Position numbers and translations under genes: made by a program
Notes under the pieces: model-generated
Database searches by the model: none
What the model was told of the DNA's origin: nothing
Seen by the model: only the letters and a program-made list of their open reading frames with translations
In this document: positions 46,126 to 57,112 of the stretch, piece after piece
Position numbering within the stretch: position 1 is the stretch's first letter
Layout of the letters: the number at the start of each line of letters is the position of its first letter
Assembly: GCF_000801105.2 (NCBI RefSeq)
Contig: NW_026615391.1
Location: 1-64,000, forward strand
Direction: 5' to 3'
Source: Raphanus sativus
Taxonomy: Eukaryota > Streptophyta > Magnoliopsida > Brassicales > Brassicaceae
Length of the DNA: 64,000 nt

Positions 46126-46895
46126 TGATAGAACCCTGGTTGTAATAGGGTTCACTTTCCCTGATCTTTGAAGGTTGGATCAATGGTTTGAAGGTTTGAT
46201 GGGTGTTTGCGGAATGGTAAAAGGGTGATGATAGATGGTTTTGTGGATGGGAACTCGCGAATGGATGATTGATGGATAGATGAGTCTTTGATCAAGAGAA
46301 TGAACTCAGGTAATGATCAAAGACAAGTTGCAATTGGAGAATGAACTCCTCAGCAGATCAATGTTCAAAGATGAACAAAGGATTCACAAGTTTAGAAAGA
46401 TTTTGATTAAAAACGTGAATGCCTCTTATTCAAATCGATGACAATGTATTTGTAGAAAAGAAACAACATTGAGAAAGAAACAAAGACTAAGACTTGTAGT
46501 TTACGAGAAAGAAAAGGAAAAACTAGGCAAGACCAAAGACTGAATGATTAAAGAGCTTGACTTGGTCTTGGTCATCGATTTGGTTTGGTTTGGAGTAAAC
46601 CAACATCGAGATTGAATTCCTCAATCTTCTGGTTTGAGATCTTGTGATTGGACCTTGAGACAAGTAGAATGGGTCTTGAGTTTGATCGGATGGGCTTGAG
46701 GAAAATGGAACTCCTTTAGGCTTGGATATGGACTTCTCTTCTTTGGACCGAGCTGCTTCTACTTCATCTTCTATGTCACTCTCACTTAGCTCCTGATCAG
46801 CTCCTGGTTCAGTGTCACTCCTACTTAGCTTCAGTTCAGCTCCAACACTCTCTTCAGCTCCATCACTCTCTTCTAGCTCAACCATGGGTGCATCA
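46126..46895 (-). repeat. Gypsy-2 5' LTR (770 bp)
   Basis: TGATGCACCC start on the minus strand at 46895, CTATCA end at 46126, and the same 120-codon open frame (46885-46523) as the 3' LTR. Differences from the 3' LTR seen by eye are few, for example GGATGGGCTTGAGG against GGATGAACTTGAGG. Confidence 0.9.
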
Positions 46896-49800
46896 TCAGT
46901 GACACTAGCTTAGTAAAAAATATTATGCCTACTACTGGTCATGTGATGATTGCTGATGGTGCAAAGATACCTATCAAAGGGATAGGAAGTCTTAAACTCT
47001 TTGATAGGGAATCTAAGGCATTATATATGCCAACCTTTACCTCAAACTTGTTGTCAGTTAAGAAATGTGCCACTGATTTAAATTGTAATGTCATATTCAG
47101 CCCTAATGATGTCAAGTTTCAGGATATTGAGAGCAGCAAGCTTATTGGAAAAGGAGTGACCAAAGGAGATTTATATTTGCTTGAAGATCTTGCTCCTATT
47201 TCTGATCGTTGCTGTTTATTTACTTCTGTTCCTGCTCCTAGTCTAAGTAAAAATGCATTGTGGCATACTAGACTAGGACACCCTCATAATAAGGCTTTTA
47301 AACTGATGTTGCCAGGTGTTTCTTTTGAGAACAAAGATTGTGAAGCTTGTATTTTAGGCAAGCATTGTAAAACTGTTTTTCCAAACTCTTCTACGGTTTA
47401 TAAAAATTGTTTTGATCTTGTTCATTCTGATGTTTGGACTTCTCCTTGCTTGTCTAGAGACAATTTCAAGTATTATGTCACCTTCATTGATGAAAAATCC
47501 AAATACACCTGGTTAACTTTAATTCCAACCAAAGATAGGGTTGCTTGATGCATATAAAAGTTTTCAATCCTATGTGACTAACCATTACAATGCCAAGATT
47601 AAAATCTTCAGGTCAGATAATGGAGGAGAGTACACTGGACATGCATTCAAGCATCACCTAGCACAGCATGGTATATTGCACCAGACGAGTTGCCCTTACA
47701 CTCCACAGCAAAATGGAGTTGCTGAGAGAAAGAACCGGCACCTTATGGAAGTGGCAAGAACCATCATGCTCCAGTCAAAGGTTCCCAAGAGATTTTGGAG
47801 TGATGCAGTATCCACGGCTTGTTACTTGATAAATAGAACTCCAACCTTGGTGCTTCAAAGCAAGTCCCCATTTGAGGTACTGAATCAGTCCAAGCCTACT
47901 CTGGAGTATATGCGGGTCTTTGGTTGCTTGTGTTATGTGATGATTGCAAGTGAGATGAGAAACAAGCTTGAAGGAAGAAGTGTCAAGGCTATGTTCATTG
48001 GCTATTCAACTAGCCAGAAAGGTTACAAATGCTATGATCCTAACACAAGGCGTGTGTTAGTATCAAGGGAAGTGAAGTTCATAGAAGAAAGAGGGTACTA
48101 TGAGGAGCAAAACCAGGAAGATTTGAAGGATCTTACCAGTGATAGAGCTTCAGTACTGAGGACAATCCTAGAAGGGATGGGAATCAATGTGGATCATCAG
48201 GGTCCGGCCAATGGGAACAATCAAGTTGATGGGAATCATCAGGAGACACCACACCTTGACCATGAGGGGGGAGAAGAACCGAGTGGAGCAGAAGGAAGTT
48301 CTGGTTCAGAGGAGAGTTCTGGTGCTCATGATCAAGGTGTTGAGATGTCTAGTTCTGGTTCAGGAGCTGAAGAGAGTCAGCCAAGTGGTGGAGTTGAAGC
48401 AAGTCAGTCTAGTGAAGAAGCGGCTAGTAGTGGAAATGAGGAGGAAGTAATGCAGCAATCTCCACAGCCTACTTTGAGAAGAAGCACAAGAGTAAAGAGA
48501 GATGCATCCAACTGGGTGAATACAAGGGTGTATTACAATGCCCAAGCGGTTGAGCATCCATCTCAAGCTGTGTGTTCTTTTGCAAGCTTTCCTGAAGAAC
48601 ATCAAGCTATGTTCCGAGGAGTTATGAGGAAGCCATGTTGATTCAAGAGTGGAGAGACTCAGTGAATGATGAAGCTGGTGCAATGATAAAGAATGATACC
48701 TGGTATGAAAGCACATTGCCAAAAGGAAAGAAGGCAGTGTCTTGTAAGTGGATCTTTACCATCAAGTATCTACCTAATGGCAAGATTGATAGACGGAAGA
48801 CTCGGTTGGTAGCTAGAGGATTCACTCAAACCTATGGAGAAGACTACATAGACACGTTTGCTCCAGTTGCCAAGCTTCATACAATTAGAGTGGTGTTGTC
48901 TCTTGCTGTGAACTTTGAGTGGGATCTTTGGCAAATGGATGTCAAGAATGCATTCTTGCAAGGAGAACTTGAGGATGAGGTCTACATGTCACCACCGGGT
49001 CTAGAACACTTGGTTAAGAAGGGGAATGTGTTGAGACTCAAGAAGGCTATCTATGGACTTAAGCAATCTCCAAGAGCTTGGTACTACAAGCTAAGCACCA
49101 CCTTGAATGGGAGAGGATTCAAGAAATGTGAACTTGATCACACACTCTTCACCCTCACCACACCCTCAGGTATCATCTGTATCCTTGTCTATGTTGATGA
49201 TATAATTATTACTGGTTCTGATAAGACAGGGATTAAAGAGACTAAGGCTTTCCTAAAGTCAGTGTTTGAGATTAAAGATTTGGGAGAAATGAAATACTTC
49301 CTTGGAATTGAGTTGTGTAGATCCAAGGAAGGTTTGTTCATATCTCAGAGGAAATATACACTTGATCTTTTGAAAGATGCAGGTGTAGATGAAGGGAAGA
49401 TAGCCAAGATGCCTATGGAGGATGGGTACAAAGTTCCACGTGAGGGGGAGATTGAAGATAGCAAGCCGTTCAAGGATCCAAAGCTGTATAGGAAGCTGGT
49501 GGGGAAGCTCATATATCTGACCATCACTCGGCCAGATATATGTTTTGCGGTTAACCAAGTCAGTCAGCATATGCAAGTGCCCAAGGAGCATCATTGGAGA
49601 ATGGTGGAAAGGTTGCTGATGTATCTGAATGGAACCAGGAGTCTAGGCATCTGGATGGGTTGTAACAAGAGTACTGAAGCTGTGGGGTATTGTGATGCGG
49701 ATTGGACAGGTGATAGAGCTGATAGAAGATCAACAACAGGCTATTGCACGTTCATTGGAGGCAATCTGGTTACATGGAAGAGCAAGAAGCAGAAAGTGGT

Positions 49801-50158
49801 GTCTTGTTCTAGTGCTGAAGCTGAGTACCGTGCAATGCTCAAGCTTACTAACGAGTTGGTGTGGATCAAAGGAATCCTGAAGCATTTGGAGGTTGATCAA
49901 GCCACACCTATGATCATGCATTGTGACAATCAAGCTGCCATTCACATAGCTTCCAACAGTGTGTTTCATGAGAGGACTAAACACATTGAGGTGGACTGTC
50001 ACAAGGTTAGGCAGATGATTGTACTTGGAGTGGTGTTACCATGTTATACAAGGAGTGAGGATCAGTTAGCTGATGTGTTCACAAAGGCGGCAAGGTAGAA
50101 GACAATGGAGTCCATCCACATTAGGCTGGGCCTCATTGATCTGAGAGGTACCAACTAA
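46896..50158 (+). pseudogene. Copia-2 pol (rest of protease to RNase H), three lesions
   Basis: Continues the gag frame after the Gypsy-2 insertion ([20 protein letters not shown]). Integrase zinc site WHTRLGHPH...CEACILGKHC; an extra T near 47540 shifts the frame just after PTKDRV. Integrase core FRSDNGGEYT and AERKNRHLME follow in the new frame from 47541. Near 48610 a net loss of about 25 bp compared with Copia-1 shifts it again, ending the piece at 48641. Reverse transcriptase (GLKQSPRAWY, YVDDIIITGSD) and RNase H (YCDADWTGDRADRRSTTGYC, HCDNQAAIHIA) are open from 48635 to a TAG at 50096-50098, where Copia-1 has CAA; the original stop was probably TAA 50156-50158. The region deleted in Copia-1 (LTITRPDICFAVNQ) is present here. 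Confidence 0.9.
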
Positions 50159-50301
50159 ATTCTCCCCTGCTGGGATGTCTCTACTCTTTTTTCCTCTTCA
50201 CGGTTTTGTCCCAAATGGGTTTTCCTTGTTGAGGTTTTAATGAGGGAGATTGAACAGCATTCCAAGCTTCACTTGTTCCACATGGTCAAGCTTGAGGGGA
50301 G

Positions 50302-50958
50302 TGTTAAGTTGAGGTGTTTACTTAGAGGATTGGAGAGTTGAGCTTGAGAGGATGAGAAGTAAAAAGGGGGTTAAGTGTTGGTGAGTGATCCGTACAGTAC
50401 GGACAGTACGGATCCGTACGGATCATCTCAACCAAGATCCTCATAACTTAACCTTTCACCACATTTCATAAGTTGGGAAAAAGTTACTGTGGCAGTAATT
50501 TTATGTTACCATGGTGAAAGGGAAAGTTACTGAGGTAAGTAAATGAGTGAGAAGTAGGAAGCAAGGTAGCGAGACACTTTAGATCAAGAAGAAGGTTTAA
50601 AGAAGAAGCTAGTCTTGTGACCATTTGTGGATGAGGTTACTATGCTGGATAAGGTCACTATGCTGCGGAGACAGACTGGCACAAGCTGGATACGCGGAGT
50701 GAACCTGGTCCAAGCATTTCAGAAATGCGCTCCTCCCTAGAATAGTGATCTAGTCTAAGCCACTCATTTGTATTAAACCCTAGCTTACTCTCTTCCTATA
50801 TATATTGTAAACTCTCCTCATTAATCGATTAAGCACTTTGATACTAAACTATTTCTCTCAGACTCTTACATACTCTTATACTCATTTCTATACTTTATCT
50901 CGGATTCTCTTATAAACACTTTAAACACTTGAAACACATCTAATGTCTAAAAATATTA
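50302..50958 (+). repeat. Copia-2 3' LTR (657 bp)
   Basis: Starts TGTTAAGTTGAGG after the purine tract GAGGGGAG and ends AAATATTA; then ATATG of the target duplication and satellite. It matches the 5' LTR apart from small indels and keeps ~20 bp the 5' copy lacks. The stretch 50159-50301 before it is untranslated 3' sequence. Confidence 0.9.
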
Positions 50959-53900
50959 ATATGTCCGAACAGGCTAATCTGGAATCATCTGGATAGAAGG
51001 TGGGATATCTTCTTGCTCACAACACTTATGAGATTTATTCAACTTCCTGGTTATTCTCCACTGATTAGTGGTTTCCAAATAAAGCTTCTTAGATCGTGTT
51101 CATCCTGTTTGATAAGAATCATGAAGATATTGTCATATGTCCGAACAGGCTAATCTGGAATCATCTGGATAGAAAGTGGGATATCTTCTTAATCACAACT
51201 CCTATGAGATTTATTCAACTTCCTGGTTATTCTCCACTGATTAGTGGTTCCAAATAAAGCTTCTTAGATCGTGGTTCATCCTGGTTTGATAAGAATCATG
51301 AAGATAATGGCATATGTCCGAACATGCTAATTGGAATCATCTGGATAGAAGGTGGGATATCTTCTTGCTCACAACACTTATGAGATTTATTCAACTTCCT
51401 GGTTATTCTCCACTGATTAGTGGTTCCAAATAAAGCTTCTTAGATCGTGGTTCATCCTGGTTTGATAAGAATCATGAAGATATTGCCATATGTCCGAACA
51501 GGCTAATCTGGAATCATCTGGATAGAAAGTGGGATATCTTCTTACTCACAACTCCTATGAGATTTATTCAACTTCCTGGTTATTCTCCACTGATTAGTGG
51601 TTCCAAATAAAGCTTCTTAGATCGTGGTTCATCCTGGTTTGATAAGAATCATGAAGATAATGCATATGTCCGAACAGGCTAATCTGGAATCATCTGGATA
51701 GAAGGTGGGATATCTTCTTACTCACAACTCCTATGAGATTTATTCAACTCCTGGTTATTCTCCACTGATTAGTGGTTCCAATAAAGCTTCTTAGATCGTG
51801 GTTCATCCTGGTTTGATAAGAATCATGAAGATATTGCCATATGTCCGAACAGGCTAATCTGGAATCATCTGGATAGAAAGTGGGATATCTTCTTACTCAC
51901 AACTCCTATGAGATTTATTCAACTTCCTGGTTATTCTCCACTGATTAGTGGTTCCAAATAAAGCTTCTTAGATCGTGGTTCATCCTGGTTTGATAAGAAT
52001 CATGAAGATAATGGCATATGTCCGAACAGGCTAATCTGGAATCATCTGGATAGAAGGTGGATATCTTCTTGCTCACAACACTTATGAGATTTATTCAACT
52101 TCCTGGTTATTCTCCACTGATTAGTGGTTCCAAATAAAGCTTCTTAGATCGTGGTTCATCCTGGTTTGATAAGAATCATGAAGATATTGCCATATGTCCG
52201 AACAGGCTAATCTGGAATCATCTGGATAGAAAGTGGGATATCTTCTTACTCACAACTCCTATGAGATTTATTCAACTTCCTGGTTATTCTCCACTGATTA
52301 GTGGTTCCAAATAAAGCTTCTTAGATCGTGGTTCATCCTGGTTTGATAAGAATCATGAAGATAATGGCATATGTCCGAACAGGCTAATCTGGAATCATCT
52401 GGATAGAAAGTGGGATATCTTCTTGCTCACAACTCCTATGAGATTTATTCAACTTCCTGGTTATTCTCCACTGATTAGTGGTTCCAAATAAAGCTTCTTA
52501 GATCGTGGTTCATCCTGGTTTGATAAGAATCATGAAGATATTGCCATATGTCCGAACAGGCTAATCTGGAATCATCTGGATAGAAGGTGGGATATCTTCT
52601 TACTCACAACTCCTATGAGATTTATTCAACTTCCTGGTTATTCTCCACTGATTAGTGGTTCCAAATAAGCTTCTTAGATCGTGGTTCATCCTGGTTTGAT
52701 AAGAATCATGAAGATATGCCATATGTCCGAACAGGCTAATCTGGAATCATCTGGATAGAAAGGTGGGATATCTTCTTACACACAACTCCTATGAGATTTA
52801 TTCAACTTCTTGGTTATTCTCCACTGATTATTGGTTCCAAATAAAGCTTCTTAGATCGTGGTTCATCCTGGTTTTGATAAGAATCATGAAGATATTGCCA
52901 TATGTCCGAACAGGCTAATCTGGAATCATCTGGATAGAAAGTGGGATATCTTCTTACTCACAACTCCTATGAGATTTATTCAACTTCCTGGTTATTCTCC
53001 ACTGATTAGTGTTCCCAATAAAGCTTCTTAGATATTGGTTCATCCTGGTTTGATAAGAATCATGAAGATATTGCCAATATGTCCGAACAGGCTAATCTGG
53101 AATCATCTGGATAGAAAGTGGGATATCTTCTTACTCACAACTCCTATGAGATTTATTCAACTTCCTGGTTATTCTCCATTGATTAGTGGTTCCAAATAAA
53201 GCTTCTTAAATCGTGGTTCATCCTGGTTGATAAGAATCATGAAGATATTGCCATATGTCTGAACAAGGCTAATCTGGAATCATCTGGATAGAAAGTGGGA
53301 TATCTTCTTACTCACAACTCCTATGAGATTTATTCAACTTCCTGGTTATTCTCCACTGATTAGTGGTTCCAAAATAAAGCTTCTTAGATCATGGTTCATC
53401 CTGGTTTGATAGAATCATGAAGATATTGCCATATGTCCGAACAGGCTAATCTGGAATCATCTGGATAGAAGTGAGATATCTTCTTGTTCACAAACCTTAC
53501 GAGATTTATTCAACTTCCTGGTTATTCTCCACTGATTAGTGGTTCCAAATAAAGCTTCTTAGATCGTGGTTCATCCTGGTTTGATAAGAATCATGAAGAT
53601 ATTGCATATGTCCGAACAGGCTAATCTGGAATCATCTGGATAGAAAGTGGGATATCTTCTTACTCACAACTCTATGAGATTTATTCAACTTCCTGGTTAT
53701 TCTCCACTGATTAGTGGTTCCAAATAAAGCTTCTTAGATCGTGGTTCATCCTGGTTTGATAAGAATCATGAAGATATTGCCATATGTCCGAACAGGCTAA
53801 TCTGGAATCATCTGGATAGAAAGTGGGATATCTTCTTACTCACAACTCCTATGAGATTTATTCAACTTCCTGGTTATTCTCCACTGATTAGTGGTTCCAA

Positions 53901-55167
53901 ATAAAGCTTCTTAGATCGTGGTTCATCCTGGTTTGATAAGAATCATGAAGATAATGGCATATGTCCGAACAGGCTAATCTGGAATCATCTGGATAGAAGG
54001 TGGGATATCTTCTGCTCACAACTCCTATGAGATTTATTCAACTTCCTGGTTATTCTCCACTGATTAGTGGTTCCAAATAAAGCTTCTTAGATCGTGGTTC
54101 ATCCTGGTTTGATAAGAATCATGAAGATATCCATATGTCCGAACAGGCTAATCTGGAATCATCTGGATAGAAAGTGGGATATCTTCTTACTCACAACTCC
54201 TATGAGATTTATTCAACTTCCTGGTTATTCTCCACTGATTAGTGGTTCCAAATAGCTTCTTAGATCGTGGTTCATCCTGGTTTGATAAGAATCATGAAGA
54301 AAATTGCCATATGTCCGAACAGGCTAATCTGGAATCATCTGGATAGAAGGTGGGATATCTTCTTGCTCACAACTCTATGAGATTTATTCAACTTCCTGGT
54401 TATTCTCCACTGATTAGTGGTTCCAATAAAGCTTCTTAGATATTGGGTCATCCTGGTTTGATAAGAATCATGAAGATAATGGCATATGTCCGAACAGGCT
54501 AATCTGGAATCATCTGGATAGAAAGTGGGATATCTTCTTGCTCACACCCTATGAGATTTATTCAACTTCCTGGTTATTCTCCACTGATTAGTGGTTCCAA
54601 TAAAGCTTCTTAGATCGTGGTTCATCCTGGTTTGATAAGAATCATGAAGATATTGCCATATGTCCGAACAGGCTAATCTGGAATCATCTGGATAGAAGTG
54701 GGATATCTTCTTACTCACAACTCTATGAGATTTATTCAACTTCCTGGTTATTCTCCACTGATTAGTGGTTCCAAATAAAGCTTCTTAGATCGTGGTTCAT
54801 CCTGGTTTGATAAGAATCATGAAGATATTGCCATATGTCCGAACAGGCTAATCTGGAATCATCTGGATAGAAAGTGGGATATCTTCTTACTCACAACTCC
54901 TATGAGATTTATTCAACTTCCTGGTTATTCTCCACTGATTAGTGGTTCCAAATAAAGCTTCTTAGATCGTGGTTCATCCTGGTTTGATAAGAATCATGAA
55001 GATAATGGCATATGTCCGAACAGGCTAATCTGGAATCATCTGGATAGAAGGTGGGATATCTTCTGCTCACAACACTTATGAGATTTATTCAACTTCCTGG
55101 TTATTCTCCACTGATTAGTGGTTCCAAATAAAGCTTCTTAGATCGTGGTTCATCCTGGTTTGATAAG
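50959..55167 (+). repeat. 177-bp satellite, block C (about 24 monomers, diverged, alternating types)
   Basis: Same monomer and orientation, but with frequent single-base indels and substitutions. Two monomer types tend to alternate: one with GATATTGCCATATG, GAAAGTGGG and TTACTCACAACTCC; the other with GATAATGGCATATG, GAAGGTGGG and TTGCTCACAACACTT. Mixed monomers occur. This suggests a two-monomer (~354-bp) higher-order unit decaying at the array edge. It ends in GTTTGATAAG where the Tat element begins. Confidence 0.93.
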
Positions 55168-55305
55168 TGTGGGGAACCGAAATTCGCACTGTCGATTTAG
55201 TTAAGTTAATCGGAGGAAAGCTAAGTAAACCTAACTTTCCCTGAAGGTCCGGATTCTCTGCGACAACCAACGACAAGTGATCAAATAAATGCGGAAAGGT
55301 TTTAT

Positions 55306-55720
55306 TAAGATTTGAGACTGGACCTTAAGGAAGGCTGCCTACGTACCCCTTTCGAGGATCAAGTCGGACGTAGTTCAGTTGGAGTTGTTTGAACAAGAGA
55401 TCGAACTGCCTGGCGGAGTTCGTCTAGTACGAGCGTTAGTCATAGAAACGGGCATGTCGAGAATAATGCCTAGGGTTTCTATGTGCGGAACTCTAAGTAC
55501 AACAAGGGTTTTGTTAAGAGTTGGGACTGGACCTTGAGAAAGGCTGCCTACGTACCCCTTTCGAGGATCAAGTCGGACGTAGTTCAGTTGGAAAGATTTG
55601 AACAAGAGATCGAACTGCCTGGCGGAGTTCGTCTAGTACGAGCGTTTGTCATAGAAACGGGCGTGTCGAGAATAACGCCTAGGGTTTCTATGTGCGGAAC
55701 TCTAAGTAAAAGAATTGTTA
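55306..55720. repeat. 209-bp tandem duplication in the Tat LTR
   Basis: GGCTGCCTACGTACCCCTTT recurs at 55333 and 55542 and the surrounding ~180 bp (GATCAAGTCGGACGTAG... GGGTTTCTATGTGCGGAACT) are repeated with about 5-10% difference by eye. The same pair stands in the other LTR at 62362 and 62571, so the duplication predates this insertion. Confidence 0.85.
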
Positions 55721-55920
55721 GATCCTTCCGAGAGGAACAGGAGCCTGCGGACAAGATGAAAATAGAACGAGAGGCGGCCGGACGTTCTAGGTCCTGCCTT
55801 GCTAGTCTACCGCCTAAATTCTAAGTTCTTAACCTAACAGGAGCTTTCTAGGTCTCCAATCTCGGATTTCTCTCTCTCTTAATGATTTTCGCTCTGCCTT
55901 TCTTCCTCTCCCAAAGCTCC

Positions 55921-55930
55921 TTTATATACT
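55921..55930 (-). promoter_or_regulatory. TATA box of the Tat LTR
   Basis: Minus strand AGTATATAAA, with a partner at 62950-62959 in the other LTR. It lies in the half of the LTR that would precede the transcription start in this orientation. Promoter role inferred. Confidence 0.5.
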
Positions 55931-56461
55931 CCTTCTTATGACGGTCTATTCTCCTCCTGGGCCGCAAGGCGGGCTTCTTTCCATTTTCGTCGGCTTTCAT
56001 CGGGAAACTTGACATTTATCTTCGGGAAACTTGACATTTATCCTTCCGGAAATTTAGCATTTATCTCGCTATGCAAAGATAAACGTAAATCGTCGTATCT
56101 ATCTCAGATAATCGTAAACGGACTGTCCGATCGTGTTTAGTCCCTTTCGGGCCGTTTCCAGGACTTCCGTGGTTTTCTACGATCTCTCCGGAAGTTCTTC
56201 ATTCATTCGTAGAGTTGAGACGAGTGGTGTCTTAAGATAACCATCGCTGTTTCGTACGAAGAATTTAAGATCTTCCTTCCGGTTGATACCTTACGAGTTT
56301 CCGAAGTGTTTCCGACGGTCTTTGATTGGAGTAAGGACTGGAGTTTCGTACACGGAATCTCGATGATTCGTCCTGCGAGGACTTGAGAAAAACTCAAAGT
56401 ACAAACTTCAGACTGCCGGGGACTGGGATTCGTGTACCGAAGATCGTTATCCGAAGACCCG

Positions 56462-56905
56462 AGCCAGCACGGGGCTAGCCGCCCGGCGGCAGGCGCTAGC
56501 CGCCGGCGGCCACGGCCAGCACGGGCGCTAGCCGCCCGGCGGCCACGGCCAGCACGGGGCTAGCCGCCCGGCGGCCACGGCCAGCACGGGGCTAGCCGCC
56601 GGCGGCCACGGCCAGCACGGGCGCTAGCCGCCGGCGGCCACGGCCAGCACGGGCGCTAGCCGCCGGCGGCCACGGCCAGCACGGGGCTAGCCGCCCGGGC
56701 CACGGCCAGCACGGGCGCTAGCCGCCGGCGGCCACGGCCAGCACGGGCTAGCCGCCCGGCGGCACGACCAGCACGGGCGTAGCGCCGGCGGCTTTGAGTT
56801 GACGGGGTCCTCCGGGCCTTTGGCGGCCAGGACCAGCACGGGGGCTTAGCCGCCCGGCGGCCAGGACCAGCACGGGGGCTAGCCGCCGGCGGCCAGGACC
56901 AGCAC
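56462..56905. repeat. 32-bp GC-rich minisatellite in Tat 3' LTR
   Basis: About a dozen 32-bp units built on GGCCAGCACGGG(C)GCTAGCC, alternating between GCCGCCGGCGGC (a perfect 12-bp palindrome) and GCCGCCCGGCGGC. Later units have small deletions and GGCCAGGACC changes. The GC content contrasts sharply with the AT-rich surroundings. Confidence 0.93.
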
Positions 56906-57112
56906 GTGCGTCTCGACGAGGGCTTCGATTTGATATCTTGATCGTTCTCTGGGTCCTCACGGTTTGAGAGAACGGGCTCTTTGAAGTTTCAAGGCGGATT
57001 CCTTGTCGTTCGGCCTATCCAAACTTAGATCACTTCCCGTTTCTTCCTTATACTTTCGTATGACAAATAGACTTAGCCGTTGATTTCGAGATAACCGTTT
57101 TTGACCCCAACA

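Larger units (their letters stand above)
40354..46895 (-). mobile_element. Gypsy-2: CRM-like Gypsy element nested in Copia-2
   Basis: Minus-strand relative of Gypsy-1 inserted in the Copia-2 protease region with 5-bp target duplication TCAGT (40349-40353 and 46896-46900). 3' LTR 40354-41122, internal part 41223-46125, 5' LTR 46126-46895. Between 3' LTR and internal part sit about 90 bp of Copia-2 sequence (41123-41213), a foreign strip that an ordinary insertion does not create. The two LTRs differ at only a handful of positions by eye, so insertion is recent. Gag-pol has a stop and a frameshift, so it is non-autonomous. Confidence 0.9.
38063..50958 (+). mobile_element. Copia-2: Ty1/Copia retrotransposon in satellite, split by Gypsy-2
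   Basis: Complete in outline: 5' LTR 38063-38705, primer-binding site TGGTATCAGAGCCAGG at 38706, gag from 39109, pol resuming after the nested Gypsy-2 at 46896, purine tract GAGGGGAG before the 3' LTR, 3' LTR 50302-50958. The satellite bases ATATG flank both ends (38058-38062 and 50959-50963), a perfect 5-bp target duplication, and the interrupted monomer continues in phase. Without Gypsy-2 the element is about 6.35 kb. Coding is destroyed by the insertion and at least three smaller lesions, so it is non-autonomous now. Confidence 0.93.
55168..57112 (-). repeat. Tat element 3' LTR (~1.95 kb)
   Basis: Boundaries come from the first bases shared with 62199 onward and from TGTTGGGGTCAAAAACGG after a G-rich tract (GCATGCTGGGGGGCTAAC, 57113-57130, minus strand). 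Inside: a 209-bp tandem duplication (units anchored at 55333 and 55542), a TATA box (AGTATATAAA, minus strand, 55921-55930) and a GC-rich minisatellite (56462-56905). The open frames here are identical in the other LTR and carry no protein features. Confidence 0.85.

Noticed and set aside
19015..55167. CRISPR-like array
   Set aside because: The repeats are 177 bp and contiguous, without unique spacers; this is a plant satellite.
55483..55824. 113-codon plus-strand frame, repeated at 62512-62853
   Set aside because: It lies in both LTRs, opposite to the element's transcription, and has no domain signature.
56748..56960. Proline/arginine/glycine-rich minus-strand frame
   Set aside because: A translation of the GC-rich minisatellite; length is explained by lack of stops in GC-rich repeats.
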